Shown here piece after piece: positions 50,728 to 62,939 of a DNA stretch of 64,000 nucleotides. Source of the stretch: Rhynchospora pubera (lineage: Eukaryota; Streptophyta; Magnoliopsida; Poales; Cyperaceae); assembly GCA_028095005.1 (NCBI GenBank), contig CM051462.1, positions 169,951,955 to 170,015,954 of the forward strand, in the 5' to 3' direction. The position numbers and the translations under genes were made by a program. A model generated the notes under the pieces. It was not told the origin of the DNA and did no database searches. It saw nothing but the letters and a program-made list of their open reading frames with translations. Position 1 is the stretch's first letter; the number at the start of each line of letters is the position of its first letter.

Positions 50728-53467
50728 GGGAAAATTTTTTATGTACTCCTCAAAACTGAGGAAATACAGGATTTGCCCTCCGAAAGTTCAAACTCTTGAT
50801 TTTACCCCCTGAAAATTGGACCGTCTCATTTATTTACCCTTCTGACATATTTTATGTCATAAAATATTATTAAATAATTGAACTGATAATTTGTGACTCT
50901 TTTACCCTTGATCGAATGGTAACCCATTCGATCAGACTGAACCCAAATCGAATCGCTCCTCTCTCTCACGCCAGAACCCCTCCTCGCCTCTCCGCTCAAT
51001 GGACAACCGTAGTTCTTCTCTCCTCTGCTCTCCGCTCAATCAAACCAGGAGAAAAAGCTTCAATCGCCTTATCCTGGTTCTTCTCGATCAAACCAAAACC
51101 CTCATCTCCACTCAATCAAACCAGAAACCCTAGTTCTTCTCGCGTGGAATCCGTCTCCCTCGCACGAACCATTAGGCAGTCTATTTCCCCTCACTAGTCA
51201 CTGCCATCATTTTTCTGGTTTACGACTTTCATATGGTTTAATTAGATAAATGCTCACAAGTTACCCGTGCAGGATAGTTTGCTTTTGCTCCTTTTCACTT
51301 TGATCTTGCCATCTGTAACTACGGAGATAGCTCATTCTTTTCACTTTTAATTTTTTGACCTTCATTGACTTCCCTCTCTGGTACGAACTAACAATAGGGT
51401 TACGTAATGAAATAAATCTCATTTTCATATTATTGTGAATTTGTGCTGATTCCGATTGCTAATTTACAAGTCCATTAAACGAGAACTAGACCCTGTTTCA
51501 GGCAGCCTATGTACTATTCCTGTAAGCTTAATAGTGCTGGTTGTAAATAGAGACTGAACTAGAATTCTATGCGTGTAACCAACTGCAATTAACAGGTTAC
51601 TATTCATTTCTGCTGTACCAGTTACTATTCATACTGGTTTTACTCCATGGTTGTTATTGTTTTAATGAATCTGGAGATAGTTGATGTCGTAGCTTTTAGT
51701 ATGATGCAGTAATGTGCATTCTTTGTTATGATTTATAGGGTTTTTTTGGTGGTCACGACTTTTTACTTGGATGTAGCGTTCAACTCCTATCAGATGCTCA
51801 CCACAGAAACATTCAAGATGAGGGATGTGCTGTTTGGCTAAACATTTTTTCCCTTTTTTTTTTTTGCTTTTGTTTTGTTACAGTAGAATTTGAGTGAACA
51901 TGTTTGTGTCTTGTTTGTTAGATAGCAGTTTATAAATGCCATGTAAGAACTTTGTGATTAATACTTTTTTTTGTGAAACCATTGATTGGGGAACTTGTTA
52001 ATTACAATAATTCATGTACGTCAGAGAAGTGATTTTTATATTATAAAGGATTATTTTAGTCTAATTAAGCATCAAAGCTCCTAGTGATATTAAACATTTA
52101 ACAATTAGCAAACATATGACAATGAAGCCTAGCATCCAGCAATTAACAAACACGTATAATAATGAAGTCTAGTATATAACAACATTCATTTATCTTGCAT
52201 TTGCAACTATACGGAAAGTAAATCATATATTGTCCAATGTCCACTATTAAGTTCTTCATATAATAAAAAATAATAATAATAATGAGTCTGAGCCTGACAA
52301 ATACTGCAAATTATTTTCAGCAAACACAAAAATGAAGTTTGGCATATACTAACTTGTCCTCTTACAATTTTACAAGTCTTTAATCTTCTCAGTTGTCAGC
52401 CTCATTGTCTATTATCTCTTTACATCGTTCCCATAGAAATCTCCTTCTCAACTTATCAATTTCTTTCACTACCCAAACTGGTAACTTAAAAGCAGCCATG
52501 AAATATACTGGTAGAGCCGATAAGACTGACCAAACCAACTGCAAACGGCCAGCTTTAGACAGGAAAACCTGTTTCCAGGCAGCTAACCTCTTCCTGACTT
52601 TATCAATCAAAGTGAAGAAGCAGCTCTATCTGTTTTTTTACTCGTTAAAGGTAGCCCAAGGTATGAAATTAGCAATTCCGTCAATTCACAACCTAAGATA
52701 CCAACAATCAAAAGTGCTTCTTGATCCCCTAAATTAATTGGAGTCAGTGTGCTCTTATCAAAGTTAATCGACAAGCCTGAAACTGCTGAAAAAGTATGCA
52801 ATACAACAGAAAGCAATTCTCTCTTACCCCTGTTACAATCCCAGTATGCAAGAATCTCTGAAATTGGGCAGTACCAATTTCATATCAGCAATTAGAGAAA
52901 GGAATCGTCAGTAATTGAGTACCAAGTTCAGACATCAACTAAAACTACTAAAACTATAGATATGCCTTGTTTATCTACGTGATAGCTGGCGCTTGGTTCG
53001 TGCGAGGTGAAGGAAAGTAGCTTTCGATGGCTCGTGCGAGATGGATCTGCCAAGGTAGCTTTCGATGGTTCGTGCGAGACGAATTTCTTCTGGTTTGAGC
53101 GAGTGGATAGGAGATAGCGTTCTCCTGAGAGGAGGAGGAGAAGTGCTTTGATCGATCGGAAAGAGGAGGAGGAGAAGTGCTTTGATCGACAGGAGAGAGG
53201 AGGAGGAGGAGAAGAAGAAAGGGGTTTTGATCGAATGAGTTAGTCTGGATCGAATGGATCTGGATCGAATGGGTTAGATTCGACCAGGGGCATAATCGTC
53301 ATGTATTTATTTTCTTTTAATTTAATAATATTTTATGACATAAAATATGTCAGAAGGGTAAATAAATGAGACGGTCCAATTTTCAGGGGGTAAAATCAAG
53401 AGTTTGAACTTTCGGAGGGCAAATTCTGTATTTCCTCAGTTTTGAGGGGTACATAAAAAATTTTTCC
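50728..53467. mobile_element. Inner MULE (2.74 kb) with about 150-bp TIRs
   Basis: The left TIR (50728-about 50880) and right TIR (about 53315-53467) are almost perfect inverted copies containing TTTTTTATGTAC, CTCAAAACTGAGGAAATACA and GGACCGTCTCATTTATTTAC. Weaker inverted similarity (CCCATTCGATC) continues inward. An exact 9-bp duplication TATTAATAA lies at 50719-50727 and 53468-53476. The interior contains a GC-richer segment (50900-51200) with no domain and a LINE fragment. No MuDR transposase is seen, so it depends on enzymes made elsewhere. Confidence 0.93.
52389..52816 (-). pseudogene. LINE reverse-transcriptase fragment inside the MULE
   Basis: Two minus-strand frames, 52816-52607 (FSAVSGLSINFDKSTL ... 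YLGLPL) then 52610-52389 (RLAAWKQVFLSKAGRLQLV ... WVVKEIDKLRRRFLWE), read consecutively as the C-terminal part of a plant L1-type RT, with a frameshift where they meet. The N-terminal RT palm motifs, endonuclease and poly-A tail are absent. It is dead retroelement debris acquired by, or inserted in, the MULE. Confidence 0.85.
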
Positions 53468-53801
53468 TATTAATAATTACCAGCTTTCATGGCATAAATA
53501 AACCACGGTGATCTAATGTACAAATATTTTTTGGAAAATATAACTTGCCAATTTCAAATTATGCCACTATTTTTGTGCACTATTGACATAAACTAATTGT
53601 TATTTTTGTAGTGGCATAAATCAAAATTTTACTGATATTTAGTGGCATAATCAAAAGGGCATAATGGTCTAATTTGTGGATGGCATAAAACTAATTTTTA
53701 ATGTTTTGTGATTGCATAAAAATAATTAATCATGTAGTAATGACATATCTCTAATTTTAAACTTTTACAGTGGCATAAACCTAAATCACCCTATTAATTA
53801 A

Positions 53802-54735
53802 TGCTAGAGGATACGGATTACAGGAATTTGGAAGTACATGACAACATGGCATGAAGCCAAGAACCATGCAACATTTACTTCAATTTGCGATTTTTCACAA
53901 AACAAACAAAAAACCACATGAAAATTGTAATGTTCAATTCCAGAAAGGCCAGATGTTATATAATTCTGTAATGCTATATATATATTACAGGTATATATAA
54001 AATAAAATGATTGCGGTATGTAGTACTGCTACATGTCGATTCTCCTTAGACCTTGCTCATTAAAATTAAAATTGTATGCATTCAATTTAAACCGAATTGG
54101 TTTACTGAATAGGGAAATATATATATAGCATTGTGAGACAAGATTCGGAGTCTAAAATTGTCTCGCGTAGTTTTTTTTTTTTTTTCCCTGAGAAAGAAGT
54201 CGCACATAGTTATTAGGGATGGTGTATCTGAAAATGGAGAAGTAAGACGAGGAGCATGAGAAGTGATAGGAAAGGAACTTGATAAATCGAGAAGCTCACA
54301 TCTAAATTAATTACTAATTAATTAATTAATAGAGCTGATATATTTGATTGCTTTCACTATTTGTTGTTAAAAGACATGACCTTGTAAAATGGGCAAGTGG
54401 GTCGGTCCATAACAGAAGGCCTCGTTACTAAATTTGTTTGACTGATGGATATGGACTGATACCAGTTACTGATTCCGGTGTAATATGAAGCTGCAAAGTT
54501 TTGCATTTTGAAAGCATTTGTGTGCAGTGCCAGTTTAGAGAACGTATCACCCCACCTCTTTCTTTACCTTTTTATACAAGTATGTCGTTCACAACTATTA
54601 ACTTTTCAAACTTTTACACAATTACACATAATTCGTTATATATTAAGAAGAACATTACTAGTAATCGGTACTACTGGTAATAATGTTAATGATTGATCAT
54701 CATCATCACCATCACTTTGAAGTAGGCCCGTTATT
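53802..54735. other. Intergenic DNA, no gene recognised
   Basis: Sequence downstream of paralogue B; no supported feature. Confidence 0.45.
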
Positions 54736-54895
54736 GTCGAAATCACATCCACTAATCTGAACCGGTAGATCTAATTTCAACGGTTAATAGGTGCCCCGTG
54801 CATAATACCAGATTGATAGGTCCGAAAAAATTTAACAGTCGAGATTTGATCGAACTGTTCGGATCAAAAGTTGGCACTTTGCCAACCTTTTAATG
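54736..54895. mobile_element. Small palindromic MITE (copy 1)
   Basis: Contains ACCGGTAGATCTAATTTCAA and GATTGATAGGTCCGAAAAAATTT. It is the inverted homologue of 62050-62190 over about 140 bp, and each copy is itself partly palindromic (AGATCTAATCTCGACGGTTAA against its complement in copy 2). Confidence 0.65.
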
Positions 54896-55335
54896 TTGAC
54901 AGAGGATACTGACCCATGTCATCTTATATAACTTTTAAATAACCTCACAATCACATGCAGACATGCAGTCCCTCCAGACAGTGAGAGAGTATTGGTTTGG
55001 GCTCTCAATTGTGAATTTCAGCCCAATTCACCGACCTATTCTTCCCGTTAGCCACTTGATGTATCATGTATGTAGCATAAATAGAAACAAAAGCTAAAAA
55101 AAATTATTCATAAACAGCACTCTACCAGCAAGTTTTGGAAAAACTAAATTAATCATATCATTCAAGTACTCCATACTTCTTTTTTTATTGGAAAATTGGT
55201 ATAAATATTACAATTTATGTATCACTATGTATAGCAAAGAATTTACGAATGTGGGCGAAAGAATTGAAATCTAGTGACCGATATTAACAAAAAGAGCACA
55301 TCAAAACAACCAATGCTCTACAGATCTGTACACAT

Positions 55336-58300
55336 CTACTCTTGGAGAAGGTCCAAAGCACTGAGCAAAGTCTCTCTAAATCTCCTAAGATTAAGCTTCA
55401 CATTTTGCGCCATTATCACATTTGACAAGGCTTCCCACCCTTGTAAATGAATTGAATAGGGGTCTTTAAACACAACATGGTCTCTTGGATACCTCTCTAT
55501 AAGGCTACTCTCATCCATGCTAACACTATACTCCAAGTATTTTAAATTCATTTCTATGGCTGGTTGGCCATAGAAGTTCGTAGCCATCCAATCCATTTTG
55601 CCCCAAGGTACCACTTGTATCACCACCGCATTTGGTGGTAAAAATATTTGGTTTGTTAGACCCGCACCATGCACTGCTAGCATTACATCACATGAGTTCA
55701 CAAGTTGTGCATACCGTTTCACATTGCCGCCAGCCTCTGAAACAACCACCTCAAAACCTAATTGTTTGGACACTCGAACAAGTTCTCTCAAATTTGATAT
55801 TCTTCTTGTACCTTTACGAGAGATGATAAGCATTCTAGGTCTTTTGTGCAGTTGGTCTCCTAACACAATAGGCGCGCCCCTTTTGAGTCCATAAACTTGC
55901 CGGAGGAACTTAGTGAAATCCAACATGTCATAATTTTTAGGATTTCTTGTAGGATGAAGATGGATGATCAAGTCACGGTCTCTAAATAATCCTAGAAAAG
56001 CATGTTTTACGCAGTGCACACTTTTATCTCTATCCAAGTTTACAATGCTATACCTTGACAGTTTGCCCAAAATCGGTCGGTACTTCTGGATCCATTTATG
56101 ATCGTAGTTGGTCACAAAGAATTGTACCTCACCGTTGAACTGGTACGAGGTGAGAAAAAGGGGGATTAAAACATCTGCCATATCATGGAAGAAGTTTCCA
56201 GTGTAACCTGAGACGGAGAAAAGTACTGCTGGTGCCTCATGAGTTATTGTGCAATGCGGCACATCTGATTCAGTAAAGACAGACTTGAGTGTTATTTCTT
56301 TGACCTTAGGAAATAAATAATCATCCTTTCGTGCATAAGGTCGTATTTTCTTCTCTCCATATCCTTGGTCAGGTGAGGAAATAATAGTTACTAAAGAGCT
56401 TACAGGGTTAATTGTAATTTCACCGGTCATCTCACAAATTGCTGGTCTTGCATAAGGAAAACCCTCATCTATGCTATTTTCATCACAAGTTAATGTACTT
56501 TTAATCTCAGTGCTTTCAACTTCAATCTCGTCTCCTACAAAATAAATAAATAAATAAGAATCAAGAAAGATGTGTAAGGACAGCTGTTCTACATTATACC
56601 TTTCACAGTTTAAATATAGAATCTAGTTGCTTTTCTTCTGAAATAAAATAGTAAGAACTGTGGATTGGAACTTGTGACTAGATAATTTCATTGGAATGAT
56701 TCATAATTTTAAAAATCTGGTTGAGAGAAGCAATTCCAGATTTTAATTGAAGATCATGAGATGTAATTTCGGTAGCTTTATGTTGTCAGTTCTCACAGAG
56801 GCATTCATTGTTTTGCTTAGGATTACCTATATTTGAGGTTACTACATCTTGCTTATCTGAAGAATGGAGCTCCATGTTCAGATTGTCCTCCAAAGGAACT
56901 CCTTTGTCAATCATTGGAGTCCCTTCATCCTTTGAGACAATGACAGCCAGCTCATTTACAGAATCAACCTTCAAATTTACATTATTTTCAATTTTCTGTT
57001 TTCGTGTCTCCAAATCTGTGAAAACTGAGAAGGATACATAGCCTGTTATTTGCAGTAATATCAATGTTAATATGAATTCATTCCTGGAATTGTAATATTC
57101 TTATGTCATTCTTTATTTTTGTGGTCCGTAGGAAGGTATCACAAAGGATAGCATAATATGTATAGTAGGGATTCTGCAATTACCTGCTACACAGATTGAT
57201 ACACCATAAATTTCATTTATAGATTTGGGTACTGCAAACTGCAAAGTGTGGTCCATAGACCTTAACTAAACATTGGGAACAGAAAAGGCATAGCAATTGT
57301 ATGGGAAAATGAAATAGATAACATAGTAGAAAGAAAATAAAAAGATTAAGCATCTAACCGGGCCCAATTTTTTTCAATAAGCTGTCCAAAGTGGGTATAT
57401 TTATATAATATAATTGTCAGCTTATTCTTATGCTTTATGCGGCATTTATCCCAGCGAGCCCAATATTTTAATGTTCTTATCAATTTCGTCCCTGACAAGG
57501 GCCATGCATTTGCATCAGAACTAATGACATGCACTAAACAAATTTGTTGAAATAAAGAAGGAAAGGAACAAACTATCATGGGTTCAATGTGGGTGGAATT
57601 TAACAGTAAAATTGGCAGGTAGCGTTTAGAATTGTACCTAATTCCGTAGAATCGGTTTCATTTGAAGCTGAAAGCTCTTCCAATTTTCTAGACTCGTTCC
57701 TGGTTGTGTTGTTTCTACTTCCAATATCTATATAAAAGATTATCAACAGTAGACAAGGATTAACATACTAATAAGATTGAATAATTCAACTATATTTTGA
57801 ATTGATACCTTCAAATTTAGAGCCCAAATTTGCAATTTCTTCTTCTAGTTTACCATTTGGAGCACTTTCGATAAAAGGTACTGCCTCATCATTCTCTAAA
57901 ATGAGAAGATAATAATTTGTCAGAAACAACATTCATCTCAGACCATGCATGCATTTCAATGTTAAGTACAAATTGTTAATGCTAAATAAACTTAATTAAT
58001 TATTTGTGAAAGCATATTGTACAGTAATTCGGATGGAAAAGGAAACAGAGGATCAAGCGTAGTTTAATTTGAAGGTTGAAATAAATAAAGGAGAAAAATG
58101 GAGGAATTAGAAATAAAAAAAATAGTAATAAAGATTACCAGATAAAGGAGTAGAGGGATGGAAGAGCTTGGAAACAGAGAAGAAAGTGAGAAGCATCAAA
58201 CTGCAAAACCCCATCAAACCGAGACTAAACTTTTTGGGCTCGAATTTCCCAAAATTCCTCCCAAATTTTGTGTTTTGTTTTGATTTCCTGTCCCAGCTGG

Positions 58301-58343
58301 GCTTTGAGTTTGAGGCAGCTCTGCTATACGGAGAAGAACCCAT
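55336..58343 (-). CDS. GT61 family glycosyltransferase (paralogue B)
   Basis: Exons on the minus strand, 5' to 3': 58343-58139, 57895-57809, 57727-57638, 57015-56827, 56534-55336. They join to 589 residues. Order: basic cytosolic N terminus, membrane anchor in FSLGLMGFCSLMLLTFFSVS (about 39-58), acidic Ser/Glu-rich stem in three small exons, then the GT61 catalytic region with ICEMTGEI, FSVSGYTGNFFHDMADVLIP, RMLIISRKGTRR and HGAGLTNQIFLPP (His about 479). The catalytic part aligns well with paralogue A, and both are on the same strand with the same phase-1 stem introns, so this is a tandem duplication. B has three stem exons against eight in A, and its catalytic region is one exon where A has an extra intron. 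Likely Golgi xylan- or mucilage-modifying transferase by family; donor and acceptor are not deducible. Confidence 0.93.
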
Positions 58344-58946
58344 TTTCTGGAACAGAGATGCAGAGTTGAAAAATAAATGTATTTTCTAACTGCTGCTTAA
58401 TAGCATCTCTTAATTTCTCTTTGGTGTGTGTGTGTCCATCTCTCTTTCTCCCTCGAGCTCCAATTTGTCAGAGAAGACTCGAAGAGGGAAGAAGACATGT
58501 ACAGTAGTAGCCTGTCAGATTGTTTCTTCTTAGAAAAAAAAAAAGGAGACTTGAATATAAATTTCTGTTATTATTATAATATTGTTGGTAGTTGAAGTAC
58601 ACGTGGCAGGGGATGGACATCAAAAAGGAAAACTGTAGGAATATTTGTGTTTATGAGTTGCCACAGTTTTTTTCCAAATAAATTACAACTATGTCATGAT
58701 TTCACTCCTGGGGTTTGACCATGCAGAACCAACTGCCCTAGTGCACAAGCGCCGTGCCAAAAATATGGAGCTGTAACTCGCAAACAATGTCAATGAGGTG
58801 CATGAATTAAAAAAAAAAGAAGGAAAAAAGAAAGGTGCGTGCTGATTGGTGATGAATAATTGCATCAGCTGCCATCAAAATAAATTTTAAAGAACTAGGG
58901 AGTATTTTTTTTTCATTTTAACTACAAAATTTTTGCAATTAAACTT

Positions 58947-59333
58947 GAGTAATGCTAGAATCAAACATATAGGACGTCATACACGATCCAAACGTAGTAC
59001 ATTAAAATTTCAAACGGTCGATCCAAACCGCTCAATATGATCTCTATATTAAAATATCTTTGATAATCAAATTTTATATTTTTTCATATTTTCTAACTAT
59101 TTTTTTCGAATTTTCAAAATTGAATGGTTCAGAACTTTTTAGATTGAGCATATTGAAAAATTCCAAAACAAATAGTAAACAAATTTGAAAAAATATAAAA
59201 TTTGGTCTCCATGAAGATTTTATAACACAGAACAATTTGAGCGGTTTGGATCGGTCATTCCAATTTTAAAATTTAAAATTTCATCGCGTTGGACAAGTGT
59301 ACGTGTCCTATATGTTTGACACTAGCAACTCCC
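58947..59333. mobile_element. Fold-back MULE-type MITE
   Basis: The ends GAGTAATGCTAG...CAAACATATAGGAC are inverted at the right (GTCCTATATGTTTG...CTAGCAACTCCC). The inner arms resemble families A and B (GATCCAAACCGCTCAATATGA and GACCAAATTTTATA-type words). An exact 9-bp duplication ATTAAACTT flanks it (58938-58946 and 59334-59342). It is the only member of this group here whose target duplication can be read. Confidence 0.85.
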
Positions 59334-59342
59334 ATTAAACTT

Positions 59343-61450
59343 CAAAGAGTTTTTTTTTTTTTTTTACAACCACGACACGCACGTCTTGAATATATTATAT
59401 GTTGAAGTTATCAAAGATGGATTGAGGAAGCTCCAAATATTGCATGTATACCGTGAATCCTTCTCAAATATATTTTTAATTTATATTGCCTCCTCACTCC
59501 CACGTATACAATTACGTACAGATAGTTTCAATGTAATTATCATGCTTCCGTTTCCGTAATATAAATTAATTTTCCTCACAATTAAATTATTACCGAACTG
59601 ATATTATTTACATTTCACTTCTTTAATTTCGCCAATTCAACACTTTATTCCTGCATCTTATTGAAGCATTCATCCCAAATTCTATAGTAAATTACAAAAA
59701 AAAAAAATGCTACGAGGCAGAATCTTTTTTATGTTATTATTTATTTATATATATTTTTTACAGCTGATACTGTAGTCCTCCTTCCTTTAAAATTTATACA
59801 AATGAATATAAACCATGACCAAGAACCAACTAATTAAACCTACTTTTACCATGTAAATTCACTAACATTTAATTAATGAAGCTTAATTCAAGACTGACCT
59901 GAACCAAATGAAATGTAATTGAATTGTGAAAATTTCACCGAACTCGAGTAAAATTAATCTCTTTTTTTTTTTTTAAATATCCAAAGTTGACTGGACCGAC
60001 TATGCCAGACTCACATTTTTGTGTATGTCTAATTGCAATTAGTTGTAGTCTCCCACATGTTGCTTTCAAAAATGAGCTGGATTAAGCTTCCCGAACAAGT
60101 TAGGTGCGCCTTATATGCTAGCTAGCATGCAAGAATATTTTAGTTTCATTTTTGTTTTAGTCTATTCAATTGGGTCCCCCATTATTTGGAAGAATCTAAA
60201 ACCATGCATGTGAGATATGGCTACTACATGGGATAAGTACCGGATAATGGCACACAAAACAGCCTAGAAAACAAATGATTCTACACCAAAAAAGGGTTAT
60301 GGCAAGACTTGAAAGTCTTCCCATACATCCAAATACACCTTGCTAAATTATTTGGCAAGAGGAATTTTCACGTTGTTGTAAGTAGTGTAGCGAGGTGCTA
60401 TGGCAAGGTAAGATTCCTATGTTGGTAAAGAACAAAATGGTCTTGCGACTTAGCAACATCACCTTTGCAAGACCCTGTTGTCTAGCTAGTGGATTTTTAA
60501 ATGTGCTCCAAATTTCAAAAGAAAGATTTTATTTTTAAATGTGCGCCAAATTTCAACAGAATATTTTCATTTTTTAATGTGCGCCAATTTAAATGACTAA
60601 ATAGTCTGACACGTTACTGGCAACACCTAATGAGAAAATTAGTAAGCAATTACAATTCCATTTCATCCATAATAACACAAAATTAAATTTATAGTTTAAA
60701 CAGAATGAAATAATAAAAATTAGTATAATTATCTATTACACAATATTCAATATTACAAAGAAAACATTACAAACAGAAAGGTATATTTATAACACAAGCT
60801 TCTACATAATCAAATTTAAAAACATTAACGCAACCGCTAGTGACATGTTTCTAATATTTTCTTTCATCTCTGATTTAAGTACCTGTATGGATAAAAGGAA
60901 ACTGAGTTAGACATCAGAAACTATTTCATATTCATTTTTATGTTAATTGCTAAGTACACATCCTCATTACCAAATAAATATTACTAAAATTGAATGGTAA
61001 AATTATATTCTGTCAAACGAATTTCTACAAGAATGCTTTTAGTACCAAGCTACACTACTAACAATGCAAACTATAATATATGTTAGTGTTCAATTAGATC
61101 ATAATGTTTATTCAACTAGAAAAAGTTATTGAAATTAAAGACTTACAAAATCTCATGATTCAGCCGAGCATGTTCTCTACAAAAGAAAAAAATAAATAAA
61201 TAACTTATACAGAAGCAAGATAAAGCAAGAATAAGGTTGGATAACCCCTCACTTGTATAAATTCCAAACAAATCAGTCCCGACTTAATTTGAACAACCCT
61301 CAAATTGACCAATTTGTCTCAATGAATTGCCCAGATAAACCCAAAACTTCAGCAAACCAGAGAAAGAAATAAGGTATTATTTACCAGTTTAGTAAAAGGA
61401 AAGAGAAAGGGGGGAGATAAGGCCACCAGTCCTTAGTCGTTGCCACCACC
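59343..61450. other. Intergenic DNA, no gene recognised
   Basis: AT-rich sequence. At 60240-60490 CTTGC/GCAAG words recur in both orientations (GGCAAGACTTGAAAGTCTTCC is nearly palindromic), which could be subterminal transposon sequence. TTTTTAAATGTGCGCCAAATTTCA occurs two to three times at 60495-60590. Confidence 0.5.
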
Positions 61451-61459
61451 TCTCTTGAC

Positions 61460-62010
61460 CTTTCTCAACCTGTTTTGAGCAAAAGAAGCTGAAACAGAAC
61501 AAGGAGAGAAGGGAGATCACGAATGGCATAAAAAGTTAAAAGAGATAGCATCGGGGGAGGGGGGGTTTCAAGAGACAAACCTGACAATAGGTGAAAACCG
61601 TAGCAAAGAACCAAGGTAACAGGGGTTTGTGACTTGGTGTCGCCAGGGTTGGCTTCAATCGCCTGAAAAAAGGGGTGGAGGGGGTAAGAACAATTGCATT
61701 CAAATTGAAAGAAGAAGGAGAACCTGCAATCGGAAGCAGTGACAGGGAAGGAAGCGGTGACGTCAGCGTCGGCTTGGCGCTGGTCGTCGTCAAGCACGCT
61801 ACTTCCGTACTCGCTCTTGACGGACTAGGAGTACGCCGCCACGGCCCACGGAGCGCTCGTTGTCGGACGCACGAGAAGCAGATGCTAAGGTTTCGATGTT
61901 GTGGCGAAAAAGCTGGGTTGCCGCTAGAGAGAGTTTAAGCCGGGGCTGGGTTTAGATTTTGGAGGAGAGGGATCTATGCTAGGGTTTCGCTGGCGGTGGG
62001 GGAGAAAAGG
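61460..62010 (-). other. GC-richer gene-like patch, unassigned
   Basis: On the minus strand this looks like a transcript start: CCCTAG- and CTCTCT-rich leader, GC-rich segment, then CGATTGCAG/GTTCTCC. A 110-codon frame (61797-61465) has no recognisable domain and is mostly low-complexity. It may be a gene fragment, a non-coding transcript or transposon cargo. Confidence 0.25.
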
Positions 62011-62049
62011 GAATGAAATGGAGGGTCCGTATCTCTACCAACTTTTTGA

Positions 62050-62190
62050 GGTTGGTAGAGTCCAACGTTTGATCCGAGCCGTTAGATCTAATCTCGACGG
62101 TTAAAATTTTTCGGACCTATCAATCTAGATTACATGCATGGAGCTCTCTTAACCATTGAGATTAGATCTAACGGTTTAGAGGATGTAATT
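62050..62190. mobile_element. Small palindromic MITE (copy 2)
   Basis: The left arm CCGTTAGATCTAATCTCGACGGTTAA and the right arm TTAACCATTGAGATTAGATCTAACGG face each other around CGGACCTATCAATCTAGATT. Homologous in inverted orientation to 54736-54895. Confidence 0.7.
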
Positions 62191-62639
62191 CCAATGAAAT
62201 GTGCTACATTAAAATTTTTTTTTATTATATACATATTATTATTATTATGCTCTTCAAAATTTATGACAAAACAAAAAAATAAAGTGAATAAGATTTGTGC
62301 CAATTTTATTATGGTACATTATAATCATATTATTTTTTGTTTATTTTGGTGAATATTGAAATATCTAATTATTTGGATTAACGTGAGGGATAAATAGCAA
62401 TCATTTTTTTTGTTGTGAATATAATCATATTCAAATGTCCCATTCATTATATAATTTGGGAATAACGTGAATAATTTTCTATTGCAAATACTTTTATTTG
62501 GCACTAATCTTAATACTTAGATTTGCATATACATCAATATTAACTGATTTTGATTTTTGAGAGAATACAACAAATTTTGAGAAAATTAAAGATTATAATG
62601 GCGCGTAATCATTTTTTTAGTTTTATAGTTGGTATAACA

Positions 62640-62850
62640 CTGAATTTAATTATTTTATAATGGTATATTTTTTAATTTAATATTTTAAAATGAAATTTCT
62701 AAAGGGCATAATGGTCATATCAATTAACCAATGGCGTAAATCTAATTTCGTCATTTAATGATGATATAAAAATAATTTATCATTTAGTAATGACATATCT
62801 CTAAATTTTAGTTTTATCAATAATGTAAATCTAAATCACCCTATTATTTT
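62640..62850. repeat. Fragment related to the outer MULE
   Basis: Contains AAGGGCATAATGGTC, TAATGACATATCTCTAA and TAAATCTAAATCACCCTATTA, matching the right end of the element that ends at 53792. The other end was not located. Confidence 0.65.
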
Positions 62851-62939
62851 AATCAAAATTTTATGACACGGTCATATTGAATTGTTTCATTTTACTCTTT
62901 TAGATTTAATAAATTAGATTTGTTGAAACCTAAAGTTTA

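Larger units (their letters stand above)
50082..53792. mobile_element. Outer Mutator-like element between the GT61 genes
   Basis: Ends are AGAGATAATTAGTTTTATGCC (left) and AGGGTGATTTAGGTTTATGCC (right, complement). An exact 9-bp duplication ATTAATTAA flanks it (50073-50081 and 53793-53801). Its own sequence, about 0.96 kb after removing the inner element, repeats ATGCCACTATAAA/TAGTGGCATAAA words. A related end occurs at about 62640-62845. No transposase. Confidence 0.8.

Noticed and set aside
50916..51197. 93-codon Ser/Arg/Pro-rich ORF inside the MULE as a captured gene
   Set aside because: Composition is driven by repeated CTCGC/CAATCAAACC words and no gene family is recognised; kept only as an unassigned GC-rich segment.
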